Positions 26,943 to 39,510 of a stretch of 64,000 bases of DNA are shown here, in pieces. The notes under the pieces are model-generated. The model was given only the letters and a program-made list of their open reading frames with translations, did no database searches and had not been told where the DNA came from. Source of the stretch: Coriaria nepalensis (lineage: Eukaryota; Streptophyta; Magnoliopsida; Cucurbitales; Coriariaceae). The position numbers and the translations under genes are program-made. The stretch lies in the NCBI GenBank assembly GCA_027186245.1, contig CP114496.1, forward strand, positions 3,417,501 through 3,481,500, in the 5' to 3' direction. The first letter of the stretch is position 1, and every line of letters starts with the position of its first letter.

Positions 26943-28790
26943 ATGGCCACTAGCAGGGAATCTACTACTACTACCACCAATCCTACTACTCCTCCTCCGA
27001 TGATCGGAAAAATTGGGCCCTACACTGTGTTTATGACTCCACCTTCTACTCCTAAACCGGTCTCTCAACCGGTTTTTGATTCCCCTAAGAAGATCGTGTC
27101 CCCTCCTCCGGTTCAGCCCCCTCCTCAGCAGTTTGTTAAGTCTGGTCCGGTCGGCTCTGATGGATCTGTTTTGGGTTTCTTCAAGAATGGCGTCACTAAA
27201 GTACAAGAGGGTATGTCTTTTTTTTTTTTTTTTTTTTATAAATCCCGAACTGCAAAAAGGGAGGAAACCCATTTGAAATTTACAAGGGAGAGATGGGTTT
27301 TTGGTTTGAGGAAAGTTGCAGGCTTGCCAAAATTGAAAAGAAAGCTCTCATTTTTTTTTTCTTTTTAAAACCAAAAAAATTGAATTTTTATGCTTAGATT
27401 GAGAAAAAGTAAAGAGGAATTGAAATAATGTGCACCGATTTGATGAGAATTACTAATGGATTTGGTTCTTCAAGGTTTAAATGTTGTTGTGGGAGTTTGA
27501 ATTTTAGTATGTATAGTAATTGTTTAGCTGTAATGGATTATTTTTGCAGTGCATTCAAGTTTGGACGATCTTTTGGCTCGTTGGTTCGGGTTGAATCAAT
27601 CAAAGTACCAGTGGGCATTGGATGATTATCTTGAGGCCAAGGGAATGGTAAGCTATTGGTTTGATGTTTATTCAATACTATATGATTTTTTTTCTTAACG
27701 GTTAAGTCTTTAACGTTTATGTTTCTACTACGAATTTTGGTAGCTTCACTTAAGTTTATTTCGTTCAAGTGTTGTTAGGTTTGGTATGATAATGATTGTA
27801 GAGGAGACCTAATTTTCAAGTTACATGATGAGTAGCTAAGAATTGCTACACAATTGTATCATGTTCCTGAACTTTCACTCTTTGATCTTTTTGCGGCGGA
27901 TACTTTTCTCAGTTTGATCATCCTTTCCAAAATCATAGTATATCTGCTTATCATCATTACAGGAAATTTGGTCAGACTTCAATGGCGGTTACTCAAGCCC
28001 AATTTTTTGAATCTAGTTATGTGATTCACCGGTATTTTAAATCTTAATTAGATTTTGAATTTTTGGCCCTTTTCCCCAACAAAGTTCAAACCTTTTTTCT
28101 CCGCCAAAGCATGGAAGGAATCAATGCTAAGATGTGGAGGATGAATACAAATTTTGTACAATAAAGATGTAGCTTAGTAACTATCTTTCATCAAAGCCCA
28201 GGCAGACTTAGTAGTAGATGTCATGATGCCTAGATGAGAATACATGAAAACTCTATTACACATCTATGTTTATGATCAACCTTATGTTACATGTTCTCAT
28301 CGGTCTCTGAAATCTGTTCACTGAGGTCAAAACCCAGATCACCATTTTCCTAGGGGCTTTCAGGCTTGGTTAAAGCATTCAGATGAATGTCCAAAACCCC
28401 AGTGATCAACTCTTGTGAAATTGAATCATTTTTGCAGTTCATTAGGCGGTTTATCTTAATTCTTGGACAACATGGAATCATTGCTTTCCATGCTTTGGTG
28501 AAGAAACATGCTTGTATCTTTTCGGTTAGGAGGAACAAAGACAGACACTAGTAATGCACCTGCCGAGTCATTTTTTAAACTATAATAAAACAAATAAACC
28601 TTTAGATATTGATGTTAAAAACAATATTTCTCCAACCTTTGTAGAGCGGGTTAAAATGGCGAGTCTTCATTTTTCTTTTGGATCGAGATTGAAAACTCTT
28701 GCATCTATTGATCTGAATCTTTTTGCTTAACCACAGGATAAAGGCGATGCAAAACCAAAAGAATTGTCGAGCAAAATACAAAGCGTTTGA
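26943..28790 (+). CDS. Conserved plant proline-rich small protein, unknown function
   Basis: Three exons join in frame: 26943-27210, 27550-27647 and 28737-28790, giving 139 aa. Splice signals are GTATGT/TTGCAG and GTAAGC/CCACAG. The N-terminus is Ser/Thr/Pro-rich. Then comes GKIGPYTVFMTPPSTPKP, a proline/glutamine-rich stretch (PPPVQPPPQQF), and GSVLGFFKNGVTKVQ. The second exon encodes HSSLDDLLARWFGLNQSKYQ and WALDDYLEAKG, and the short last exon ends in SSKIQSV. I recognise this layout as a small protein conserved across flowering plants, but know no function for it. There is no signal peptide, membrane segment or catalytic motif. Good splice sites and the conserved-looking C-terminal half argue that it is a real gene. 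A continuous frame past 27210 into the intron is a chance extension. Confidence 0.85.
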
Positions 28791-30773
28791 CATGCGTTCC
28801 AGATCGGTAACTCTATCTCAGTTTTCTTATTTTCCTTTTTACCTTTTTTCATTTTCCTAAATTTTCTCCCTAGGGTCAATTCAAGGATCCTAAATTGAAG
28901 TGTTTTCAGCTTGCAGAATGGAGTCAAGTGAGAGCGCAAAGGAAGCTTGTTCTTCTTACTCTATAGTTAGACCATGCAATGAAATGCATGGAGAAATTTG
29001 ATGGTTGGATCTGGTTAATGTGATTCTCTACTTTCTGCAGCAGCCTAACTTAGCTCTGTTGTGTCCTCTATGATCCAATTTGTAGCCTTTTTTTTTTGGG
29101 AGAGGGTTCACTTGGGTTCATATGTGTAGCCAATTAATTTAGATTCCTAGAATTGCACCTTTGGATGCCTTGGATAATTTGTTTTGCTGTAAAATCAATG
29201 GTAATGCAAACTACTTGGACACATGCTTGTTCTTTTGAGCATTGCCCTTTTAGTCTTCTTTTGGTGGGAGATGATGTGGCACATCCATCCATCGAGAGTA
29301 TTTACCCTCCCAGAGTATCTAAAAATATCCGATTCAATTTTTTATCTATTTTATTTTCCTTTTTTAACTATTGATATATATATAGATATATTCGTGAGGG
29401 CTTTCACCAAGCATGTGTGTGAACAAGCATCGGAGCCTTACCAAGCATATCTGTGAATCAATGATTGTGATCAACATCTCAAATGTATTTGAGAGAAAAA
29501 TCAAATGGAAAGATAGAGGAAATTTTCAGTGTAATTTGATTCGGTATAATTTACTAGCAAGATCTAATCTGAAGAAATAAGAGTTAATTTTGACTATCTA
29601 AGTTTATTAAACATGTTAAAGTGATTGATGTTATTATGACATGTTTAATGAGATAAGATGGTTATATTATAATATTATTTTTTAAGATCAGATTTCGACT
29701 GTAAATTATATTAAATTATATTAACTTAAATTACACCGAATATTCACTCGAACGGAAGTTTCTGTCGAATATAATTTACCAACTTGGAACTTTAGAAAAA
29801 CTAGAGATCACCCCAGCTTTTACAAAACTAGAAGTAAGCCCCCCCAATATTATAATTTAATGAAAAAAAAATACTAAGAATATAAAATTAATATTTATTT
29901 TCATTTATGCAGTAACTGAATTAGTTTATTTTAATATTTTTATTTCCAATAATTTTCTTTAATTATTTGAGTTTGTCCAAGCTCATCTTCGCCATTTCCT
30001 ATAAACAGTATCTCCATGGTCAATTGATCCCTATGAAAGTTGACGTGTACCTCCATGGGAGAATGAAGTTTTGAGGTCAGTAATGAGAAATGGGGTTTTG
30101 CAGAGTCGAAAGATGGTTTTCAAATTGGGCTAGTTTATTTCTTTGTTAATGTGGTTTGTTTCTTTGACCTTTCTTGTTTAATGCTCGAGTTTTGTTTTCA
30201 GGTGATTCCATTTTTTTTAGATAAAATCCTTGGTAAATAGTGAACAGCCACAAGATGCTTATTTGTCCATTGTAAACATGAGAGAGCGCGCATACCCTAC
30301 TTGGAAGAAGCACCCAAGTTCCCTTCCTGGACAGGTTGTCAAGTGTAGCTTGACGAAATCTCGCCTGCATGGAGGAGCTTTGATCGAGGTACTTCATGAA
30401 AAGAAAAAAAGAAAAAACTTGTTTTTTCCTCTTCTTCCCTCTCTATGTATAGTCTCTTAACTTCATGTGAGTGTCTCATTAAAGAAGGATACACATAATT
30501 GATGTTTAGAATAAAAGAAAAATTGGATCATGGCAACAAAAATCTATGACTAATGTTGCCGTAAGTTTGTGATTTCGTGTTTACATATGTTTATGTATTT
30601 ATGTACGTATATATATATGTATTTCTGTGCTATGCATATGCGTGTATATGTAGATAGATGAATATAGACAGAGATTTATGTATATTTTATGTGTTGTCAA
30701 GATACTCGAGTTATTGGTTTGCATCTTTTCTGAAGTCAGCACATTGTCACTTTTGACAGACAGAACAGCCAGA
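28791..30773. other. 3' flank and intergenic DNA
   Basis: 28791 to about 29100 is the likely 3' untranslated region of the preceding gene. Beyond it is AT-rich intergenic DNA. A plus-strand open stretch at about 30220-30390 (containing MRERAYPTWKKHPSSLPGQ) is bounded by splice-like signals but I do not recognise it; it could be an exon of a lost gene. Confidence 0.4.
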
Positions 30774-30982
30774 GTTCATAACTATACCACAAAGATCAAC
30801 GACCTTTGTAAAGAAGGGTTGTGTAATGAAGCTTACGACTTGTTAGAAAAATGGAAGAGAATGGTTGTGCACCTGATAATGTCAGTTATAATGCTATCAG
30901 ACAAGGTTTAATTCGTAATGAATATACAACAAGTGCAGAAAAGCTTTTTCTTGAGATGCTCAACTGCAACCCTGATGATTGA
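30774..30982 (+). pseudogene. Pentatricopeptide repeat (PPR) protein fragment
   Basis: Two PPR motifs are readable: NYTTKINDLCKEGLCNEAYD, then after a one-base frameshift near 30850 EENGCAPDNVSYNAI and GLIRNEY...AEKLFLEML. It ends at a stop at 30980-30982. PPR proteins bind organelle RNAs; full ones have many repeats, so this is only a broken C-terminal scrap. No upstream PPR repeats are visible nearby. Confidence 0.75.
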
Positions 30983-31859
30983 TCTTTCATCCAAGAATGG
31001 GATAAACCCTATTATGCTATGAAGTGTTTTTGAAGTTTGAATGAATGTTGATGCCTAGCTTAACTCATTTATTCGCTACATTATTGGCCGTTGAGGATTC
31101 AGCCAGCTCGGAGGAGGGGAATTGATTGAGTTCCTAGTCAAGTCATTGTTACTTCTATCTCTAGGGTCTAAGTGACCTGTAATGTTCGTTTTTTGGTTCC
31201 TTATATTTTCACTTACACCATTCTTCTTCAAGGTGATTTCCAAGTTGGAAAGTGTTTGATTGTAGTAACGATGGCTGGCCTATCAGACAAATTAAATGCG
31301 TATAAGTATTCACATAGAGGCCAGTTTTATATTGTAATAAAAATATTATTATTTTATTTATTAGAAATCATATGACTCAGTTTTATATTGTAGTAAAAAT
31401 ATTATTATATTTAATTTTAAAAGAAAAAATATATATATATATAAAACTGTTTTTTATAAAAATATTTCGATAAACAATATAGCTAGAAGAAGAGGCATTA
31501 CAATAATGATGTACTAAAATTCTCTTAAAGAATTATATGAGTATGCGACATGTGATTAAGATCCCCTAATCTATGGGTTTAGCTGCCTAAAGAGGTTAAA
31601 TTTTGTGAACACTTAGTGTCTACTTATATAGTGAAATCATATGGAGAACTTCAATTACATGTTACATTTTCTTAAACTCCTAAATTATCATAAAGGGTGA
31701 AACCCAATTCGGTTGAAAATTATTTTTCTTGATTAATTGCTTATATGGTGAATTTGTTGCATTCCTGTGGTTTGTGATGAAAACTTGGTGTGTTATAATT
31801 AAACTCTAAAGATATACTTACTTTTTGTGTGAGCTTAATTGTTTGAATTTGGATACTAT
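30983..31859. other. Intergenic DNA with a short tandem duplication
   Basis: A block of about 25 bases (cagttttatattgta.taaaaatatt) occurs at about 31322 and again at about 31379. No gene is supported. Confidence 0.5.
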
Positions 31860-31999
31860 GATATCATATAATAAAAAGATATATAGCCATTAAGTAATAT
31901 GTTGATTGCATGAGCATTTAAAGATCTTTTGATTTACTTGATTTATGGGAGTTGTATCAATTGCATATACTGAGTGAAATGGATAAATTTTTTAGTGAT

Positions 32000-33484
32000 C
32001 ATGTGTGAATTGATGTTAAGATATGTATGTGTACATCTAATTATGACATGTCATTTGATTGAAGAAATCTTAAGATTTGGTGTTAATATGAAATATGACT
32101 GTTTTGTCAAATAGGTATGTCTCATGAATGATACCATTCGGAAAAGTCTCGAGATAAAAATTTGAGACATACATGACTTTTATTAAAGCCCAGGATTCCA
32201 TTGCCAACACTTAGGGCATGTTTTGTTCGATTCCTTGAAGGAATGAGAATGATAATTTTTTGTTTTGTCTGTTTGGCTGCACAATAAATAAGAATGAGAA
32301 ATAAGAATGAATTAAAATGTAATATTTTGAAGTTTAAGAAGTTTTAAAAACTACTCTAGTGGCACAATAAAATTTAAAAAATACACTAAGGACTAATGTA
32401 AATGAATAGTTAGAGTAATTCCCACTAAAAACACATGTTTTTGTATGAATAAAGGAATGGTTTTTTCATTCGAATGGGAATGAATGATTTTTCCATTCCC
32501 ACTTCATTAGTTTTTTAACTAAATAGTGGAATGGAATTAAAAATGATTCAATTCCCACTAAGGAAGCAAACTAAACGTGACCTTATTGTTTAGGCATATA
32601 GGGAAAGAGAAATCGATTTCTCTAGATAGGTCCTTGATAAAGTCTACAGTGATAGAGAAATCATAAGGATGATTGATAAGAAAATTTCATATTTGAAATC
32701 ATATTATAATATTATTTTTCTTGCTACACTACCACATTATAATTTATGCTGATAAAGATGTTAATATTTGTAACTATTAATGGTCTTATGCCACAAAATG
32801 GATATAATTATTGTTGTGATTCAATGTTAGTAGTGTTGTTGGACCAAATTGGTTAGAGATGTATCCACACATTCATATTGTTTTCAAAATGTGGCAACAT
32901 AAAATTTATAAATAGGTCAACTCGAGAGCTATTTATTTTTTTAAATAACTTGTTTTATAAAATAATTAAATTAATATTTGCCCAAATGGGAGAATATTAG
33001 AATTTTTTAATTGGGATTAATATTAATTTAGTATTTCGGGTTTTAGAAAAAGTTTAATATGGTCAAGATTGGTGATATGTTTAAAAGCTCAATATAATTA
33101 TGTGATCAATTTTAATTATGAGTAACACATCTTATATTTTATTAGACGTAGTTAATGGCAGTGTAGGCCCAAATAGAGTAGTGGCTTATAATAGGAAGGA
33201 CCACTTGACACTTATATATATTGGCTTGGTCTTCTCTCTACTGATATCCCTAACATTTTGTCGCATTACGAACTGTCTAAAGTTTCACTAGGATAGAGAG
33301 AAAGCCTTAGCCTCTAGTGTTCATATGAGCACTGATCTACATATCAAGAAATAATTGATGCTTAAGGATGATTGCCATATACGTAATCGATGACAAGTTC
33401 ATGCATAATTTATTTATATGTTCTTTAATTCATATTTTGAATCTAATGTAATTTATAATGTATTGGCTCTATTAAATTTCTAAC
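32000..33484 (+). repeat. Left LTR of family B copia element
   Basis: It contains a TATA-like string (cttatatatatt, about 33210-33221) and ends in TTTCTAACA at about 33484, as plant LTRs do. It is longer than the right copy partly because of a 369-base MITE insertion. The left border is unclear; similarity to the right copy is only obvious from about 32070. Confidence 0.55.
32214..32582. mobile_element. Tourist-like MITE inside the LTR
   Basis: The 369-base block has imperfect terminal inverted repeats of about 23 bases (GGGCATGTTTTGTTCGATT on the left; GGTCACGTTTAGTTTGCTT read inward from the right). It is flanked by TTA on both sides (32211-32213 and 32583-32585), the PIF/Harbinger target preference. 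The other LTR copy shows the uninterrupted site around 36567-36569. There is no coding capacity; in the family, movement depends on a Harbinger transposase supplied elsewhere. Confidence 0.8.
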
Positions 33485-34099
33485 ACGAAGTTGATCTACA
33501 AGGACTAACAATGGACTCGACAAAGACGAAGAAGACGAATACAAAAAAGAAGATGGCAACGAAGACAACGAGCGGTGGTAGATTGGTAGGAATATGGCTA
33601 AATTAATCAGTATTCTCTTCATATGTTAAAAAAGGGCTAGTTTCCTAAAATTTCAAAATTAGACCATTTTTCAAAAAATTATCAACTCCAAAGCCATTTA
33701 TCCCCTTGACAACCCCCCCCCCCCCTTTTAATTAAATTACTTTTACTAATATATATGTCGGTCGAGTCACGGATCTTATGGAATTTAGCCTCCCATATGG
33801 TTAAAACTAATAAATTTTTTTAATTTGAGTGTATAAATATACTAATAGTTAGAAAGTTTCGGTGATTATAAATGATTTCATAAAATTTTAGTGTCTTGCA
33901 CTAGATTTTCGCTAATAACGGCATTCAAAGTTTAGAGCGGTGCAAAATAAATAAGTAGGTATAAACGCGGAAAGTAAGATACAAAAGAAAAGAATTAGTA
34001 AGGACAAAACCATTTTTTTCCTTTTTTTTTTTAAATAACTCAAAATCCTCAAAAATTCAAAAAATCTAGTGTTAACACCCAGAGATGTAAAATTTTGGA
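33485..34099. other. Internal region of dead copia element, no coding remnant
   Basis: It contains a poly-C run (about 33713-33726) and AT-rich sequence. No primer-binding site or gag is readable after the LTR end at 33484. Confidence 0.4.
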
Positions 34100-35231
34100 T
34101 GGAATTGGCACATGATCTAAGTCACTTGCCACGTTATATAATAAATAGAATACAGTAAAAATATAACTACAAAAACAGTAATACTATAAAATAGAATAAT
34201 ATGTAAAATAGAATTTGTAAGAAATATAATGGAATAGTAAAATGGAACAAAACAGAGTTTATAAAAAACAAAACATAATATAATCTGTAAGAACAGAATA
34301 GAATAGTAAAATAGAATAAAATAGAATCTGGAAAAAATAAATAGAATAGTAAAATAAATAGAACAGAATATGAAAAATAAAATAGAACAGGAAAAACGGA
34401 ATAGTAATAGAGAATCAAATCGAGGCCTATTATGCAATAATTTCTTTAAAACAGATTTGCCCCCTCACGTCGGTGTAGAAAGTTGAACGGCGTCTATCTC
34501 GCAAGATACAACAGAGACGAATAGTAGCGGCACACCATCGAACTATTCTTGGCGAACTCAAACAGTGGCTCGAACTCTACTACACTAGAAATTTAGTACT
34601 CTAGAGGGAGGAAGGAAATTAGAAGGATGAGAGATTTCGTTTCTAATTGTGTGTTTTCAAATGGGAGGAAGATGTCAATTTATAGGCTCATGAAGAGAGA
34701 GGAGATTAATGAGAATTAACTTGGATTTAATTTAGGTTTAAATATGATAAAATTAAATTTCATCATTTCATCTTCAACCTTTCATCTTCTGCAGAAGAAG
34801 AAAAAAAAATATCTGGGAGAAAAACAGAAAGAGGGCCAAGGTAAACCAGGTCATTTTCGGGTTGACATTCGGCACACCTAGGTGCAGGCGCACACGAGAT
34901 AAGCCCGATCCGGTCTGGATTTGCACCCTCTACAGGAGTGCGTAAGAGAGAGCATTCTAGCTTATATTTTATTACCCATTAACAAATGTGCAATTCTATA
35001 TAAACAATTTCCCACTTGTTCTTCTTTCCAATGTGGGATAAAATTTTTTCCTTCATTTTTTTCTCTTTCAAACCATTCCAATGGTTGTATTTTGAGATTC
35101 AATTTCTCATTCACCCATTAATCATTTTGAGCGTACCATATACCGAATCAACTTTGACCTTTTATTTACACGAAGTGGGCTTCACTCAAAATAAAGCATA
35201 AACATAACATGCTGATATGCTAATTTTTCCA
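34100..35231 (-). mobile_element. LTR (family A), minus orientation
   Basis: On the minus strand it begins near 35231 with TATTGGAAAAATTAGCATAT, carries TATATAGAATTGCACATTTG, CTATAAATTGACA and the GTTCGCCAAGAATAGTTCG block, and runs into a TTCTATT-rich tail. The plus-oriented copy is at 21179-22130. On the minus strand it is preceded by a purine-rich TGAGGGA string (about 35235-35241), which could be a polypurine tract. That would make this the 3' LTR of a minus-strand element whose body (35240 to about 35700) is unreadable. Confidence 0.65.
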
Positions 35232-35789
35232 ATAATCCCTCACATGAATAAAATTGACGGATTAACTAAAACAGACGTTTTTCAATATTAAAACGTTTTT
35301 GACCTGGAGATAGAGTTCGACGGTTTGAAACCTGCATAGGATAGGTAGGGTATCAACTTTTGAACCTTCCCTTGTAAAATATTCAATTTCTACAAAACAC
35401 CTACATAATTATCTCGATATTCTCTAATATCGATGGTCTCGAGAAGAATCATTCTAGAGATTAGGAAGATATCATATGTAATAGTCTTTTCGGATTATCA
35501 ATATCATTTCTTTATAATCCTACGACTATGAATAATTTAAATCTTAGGCATTTAGCAACTTAAATCTCATTAAGAGTAATCTCTATTATAGTTTCAAGTG
35601 TATAATTAAAGATCTTAAATTTTATCATAATATACATATACAATAAATAATAAAAATATATAATATTATTTCCAACATAACAACAAATGTGATAAATAAA
35701 GTGCGCATAATAAATTTATTCATAACTAAAAAATTGTTCACACAATTAATATTTCTTAAATGGGCCAAAGCAATTAACTTGATGGATAT

Positions 35790-36199
35790 ATAACTTTCAA
35801 GAAACTCTATATTTGGACTATGTGTATAATCCTGGCTGATGGAGTCATCTCTAAAATGAATATTAAACAGGCACTTATGGCTTCATCAACTATACATGTT
35901 GAGTTTATTACATGTTATAAACTTTGGTTGATAAACTTAGGGCTGCTAACCATGCTATGTGGTTGATAAACTTTGTTTCATGGCTTGTGATGTTTGATTA
36001 TATCTTGAGACCACTTTTAATCTATTGTGACAATACTACAATTGTATTTTTCTCTAAGAATAACAAAATCTCTAATGGCTTGATAGTTCATCCATTAACC
36101 AAGGATCTCGTAAATAATGGACATATAGTGATAGAGCACAAGATTGCAAAGACTATGATAATTGATCCATTGACTAAGGAACTGGACCCACGACACTAA
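35790..36199 (+). pseudogene. Ty1/copia RNase H remnant
   Basis: The reading MNIKQALMASSTIHVEFITC, then after a frameshift near 35925 AMWLINF, LLIYCDNTTIVFFSKN and TMIIDPLTKEL, ending at a stop at 36197-36199. These match the C-terminal RNase H of copia polyproteins (KQ..VA.ST.EAEF, YCDN..A, ADPLTK). Upstream reverse transcriptase and integrase are missing. A purine-rich tract (about 36249-36259) follows, then the right LTR. Confidence 0.85.
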
Positions 36200-36261
36200 A
36201 GGGACATTTTAGCAGCATGAACATTATGGGGTCTTTTAATTCATTTGGTTAGTGGGAGTAT

Positions 36262-36850
36262 TGTTTTTTCGTGTTTTGTATTGTTTCTTTCCATGTACTT
36301 GTATATATATATATATACATTTTATTTTTGATGCTTTGTTTTACAATGAATAGTTTGTGATATTAGTTTATTTATTAGAGGTTTAAGCACATCATGTTTA
36401 TAATATCATAACATTCAAAATCATAAGATTTGATGTTTATTTAAGTATGATTGATTTGTCAATTATTATGTATATTTCATTAATGATACTATTCAGAAAA
36501 GTCTAAAGATAGTGACATGAGACATATATAGATTATTGTTGAAGCTAATGGATTCTTCTTAAAAGTTTATTGTTGAAGCATCCAATGAAAGATGAATTGA
36601 TTTCTCTACACAACTTATTGTTAAAATATACAATAATAGAGAAATCATAAGGATGTTTGAAAGAAAAAAAAAAATCTTTAGATCAAATATTATGGATGCA
36701 ATTTTCTTGTTATAGTACTATAATGTGATCTATGTCAATAAGGTTGCTACATTTATAACCATTGATGGTCTTAGGTGTGGGAAGAACTTTTCAAGTTATA
36801 TTGTACACATTTTTACTTTGTGTTTATATTACTGTAAGCTATATTAGGAG
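36262..36850 (+). repeat. Right LTR of family B copia element
   Basis: It starts TGTTTTTTCG directly after a purine-rich tract (agtgggagta) downstream of the RNase H stop, the usual arrangement for a 3' LTR. It holds the empty site of the MITE found in the left LTR. The right border is unclear. Confidence 0.5.
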
Positions 36851-37739
36851 AAGCTGTAGTCACGCATTGTCAAACTAATCAATTTGAATCATTCATAGGG
36901 AACACATTCGACAAAAGAAGTGAGTGAGGTTAGTGGGACGGGAAGAAAGCTACAAGTCTAATTAGATTTGTGGCTTACAGTTTGGAGTTCGAGCAGGGGT
37001 TGGATTAGATTTTTAGCTCTAAATTTTTTTTTTCTTTTGTATCTAGTGTTTGTTCAACGAACCCTTTCCCTCCTCTTCCTCCAAGCCTTATTCTTCTTCT
37101 GGATATATATATAAAGAGAGAGAGAGAGAGTGAGAGATACAGAGCTTGTATTGCTAATGTTTTGATTCTTCCGTTTGCTATTTAAAAAAAAAAAAAAAAA
37201 ATTTCAAATTTAGTTTAAATCTTCCTCCTCTTTTTATTTTTCTAGAAAAACCTCCTCATATCTTCACAAATCACAACTGAATTTTCTAATATCTATTTCT
37301 CTTTCCTCTCTTAATTATTATTTTTTCTCTAATATCTATTTTTTTGCCTACTATTTTAAGGTCTCGATTCTCAAGTCTCAACATTAAAATTCCTTATTCT
37401 AATATGAAACTCTTAATCTAAAGTCTAAAATTTCTAATCTCGGTTCTCGAATCTCAAATTTCAAATCAAATTTAAAATTTGTTAAATTTTTCTATTTTAC
37501 TATAATATGTTTTAATCTCTCTTTAAAAAAAAATTATTTTCTAACTAATTTTAATATCTATATTTTTATAACATAGAAAATGGATAAGTTATGTAACATG
37601 GAGGCTACCCAGATTTGCCATTTTATAGTACAAAATATATGAACGATTGTCATTTTCTGGATATAGATGAGGATGAGGATGATATTGACATCAATGATGA
37701 AGTAACAACTACATCGAGTACAGTTACCTCTTAAAAATG

Positions 37740-39510
37740 CAAGAAGACAACGTCAAAAGTTTGACTTTGTTTTGACAAGTTGTACAAGCTAAATAAACAA
37801 GGTAAAATTAAAAAATATGCAGTATAAAAGGTATGCAAAAAAACTCTAACTGTTGTCGAGACTGGTGGAACTACGCACTTAAAACGTTATAAAGATATGC
37901 CTGATCCCACAGCTAGTATAGGTATGTCTCAAACTCAGTTAAATTTTCAGCCTCGTGGTCATATAATAATATGAGAGCTTGAGAGAACCTTGCTAAGTTG
38001 ATTCATTATTTTGATTTGCCTCTTAGTTTTGCAAACTTCGAATATTATGAAAACTTTATTTGAGACTCAGATTGTCCTTTCTATAAGAGAGTAAGTAGAA
38101 ATACAACTAGAAGTGATATAGAACCATGTTTTCAGAAATAACATAATGCATTAAAAATATAATTAGGTTCACCTCATATTAGTATTGCATTAACATCTAA
38201 TATTTGGAGTGCTGGGTTAAGCAAAATTATTTATATGTAGTTAGTCATTATTTAGATGTTGAATGGTCTATAATAAAAAAAATCATAAGTTTTTAAGTTA
38301 TTGAGACTAAACATAATATTGAAAATATTTGTGATATTCTTATGCAAGTTTTGAATGAGTTTGATATAAGCCAACATATAATATTAATCACATTTGATAA
38401 TGCTTCTACAAATACTAAGGTAATATTTGTGTTTGATGATCAGCTTTGTGGGCATAATGGTGGAATATTTATACATCGAGATGCATTAGCTTTCATTGTT
38501 AGCTATATGGAGGTAAGAAACCTCGAAAGTTTGCACTTAATATGGAGGTAAGATGGAATTCGACTTATATATTATGTTACAATAGGCTATTCCATATAAT
38601 GATGAGATTACAATATTTTTATATCTAAAATATGGTACATCTACTGTATTGTATGAAAACGATTAGGATACTATTTAAAATTTTAACAAATTTCTAAAAA
38701 ACATTTATGAGTCTACTATGATTTTATCTAGTATTTATTATCTTATTTCATCGTTAATTATTGCACAATTTATTGATATTATTTAGATGTTTACTGCTTA
38801 TGATGATGATGTTGTTTTTAAATCTATCATAAAAAAATGAAGATAAAATACTTAAAATACTGGAAAGAAATTCTACTTTTGTATTGCTTTGGAGTTCTGT
38901 TATATCTTAGACTTAAGTACAAGGTTTCAGTAAGCTTGTTTCTATTATAGGAAGAGAATTAGGTATTTCTTATGATGAACGAATTGATAACACAAATATA
39001 AAGTTCCATGAAGTTTTTGTTGTTTATGAAAATAAGTACAACGACTTACGACCTCAATGACTTGATCAACAAAATGAACTACCAAAGAATAGTTCTTCAA
39101 GTAGTGGTACTTTAGAATATGGAGAGTTTCAAAAGTAACTTGAATCCTCAAATAATAAGGATAGAGATGATTTTAATATTTTGCAATGGTAGAAGTATAA
39201 TTCAAAAAGATTTCCTATATTAGCTCGACTTGCACATGAGATCTTGACCGTCATTGTCTCAATAGTGTCTTTAGAATCAACATTTAGCATAGTTAGGAGA
39301 ATCATTTTTTTATAGACGAACTAAATTAACGTATGAAATGGTTGAGATACTATCGTGTATCAAAGATTGGGAATGCGCAAATCAACGAAGCCAGCATCAA
39401 ATGGTGGAGAAGAAAGAAATGTATGGAGCATTTGATAATTTATATCTTAAATCTGAATATGAAGCTCCTAATTATGAAATAGAAAGTAATTCAACTCCTC
39501 ATTAGAAATT
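37740..39510 (+). pseudogene. hAT transposase pseudogene (RICESLEEPER-like)
   Basis: Pieces in several frames follow the order of a plant hAT transposase. First comes a BED zinc-finger relic (FDKLYKLNKQGKIKKYAV, then TGGTTHLKRYKDM). Next are NLAKLIHYFDLPLSF, RNTTRSDI and SIALTSNIWSAG. A longer open run (38342-38551) includes DISQHIILITFDNAS. Near the end is the C-terminal dimerisation segment FPILARLAHEILTVIVSIVS, then LESTFSIVRRII and a frameshifted FYRRTKLTYEMVEILSCIKD (about 39208-39400). Many stops make it inactive. The terminal inverted repeats and 8-base target duplication were not identified. Confidence 0.85.

Larger units (their letters stand above)
31860..37000 (+). mobile_element. 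Eroded Ty1/copia element (family B)
   Basis: Diverged direct copies of one LTR bound this region. Shared landmarks in the same order are: at.ttaagatttg.tgtta, a TCATGAATGATACCATTC-like string, gaaaagtct, gatttctcta, gagaaatcataaggatg and attaatggtctta. The left copy covers about 32000-33484 and the right about 36262-36850. Between them the only recognisable coding piece is the end of a copia RNase H (35790-36199). The internal region also contains an inverted family A LTR. It is long dead and heavily deleted. Confidence 0.65.

Noticed and set aside
26931..27272. Minus-strand open frame (113 codons) overlapping the 139-aa protein gene
   Set aside because: It is the reverse complement of the coding exon plus intron; arginine-rich because of the proline-rich sense strand, with no independent support.
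27211..27368. Extension of the first exon of the 139-aa protein into the intron
   Set aside because: The frame runs through a T17 tract to give a poly-Phe tail, while splicing at GTATGT joins to the conserved second exon.
30146..30460. Overlapping open frames on both strands near 30.2-30.4 kb
   Set aside because: The plus-strand piece has splice-like borders but matches no family I know and has no partner exons; too weak to call a gene.
34117..34437. Minus-strand open frames rich in Phe, Tyr, Ile and Leu, looking like membrane proteins
   Set aside because: They are translations of the TTCTATT-rich tail of an LTR, a low-complexity artefact.
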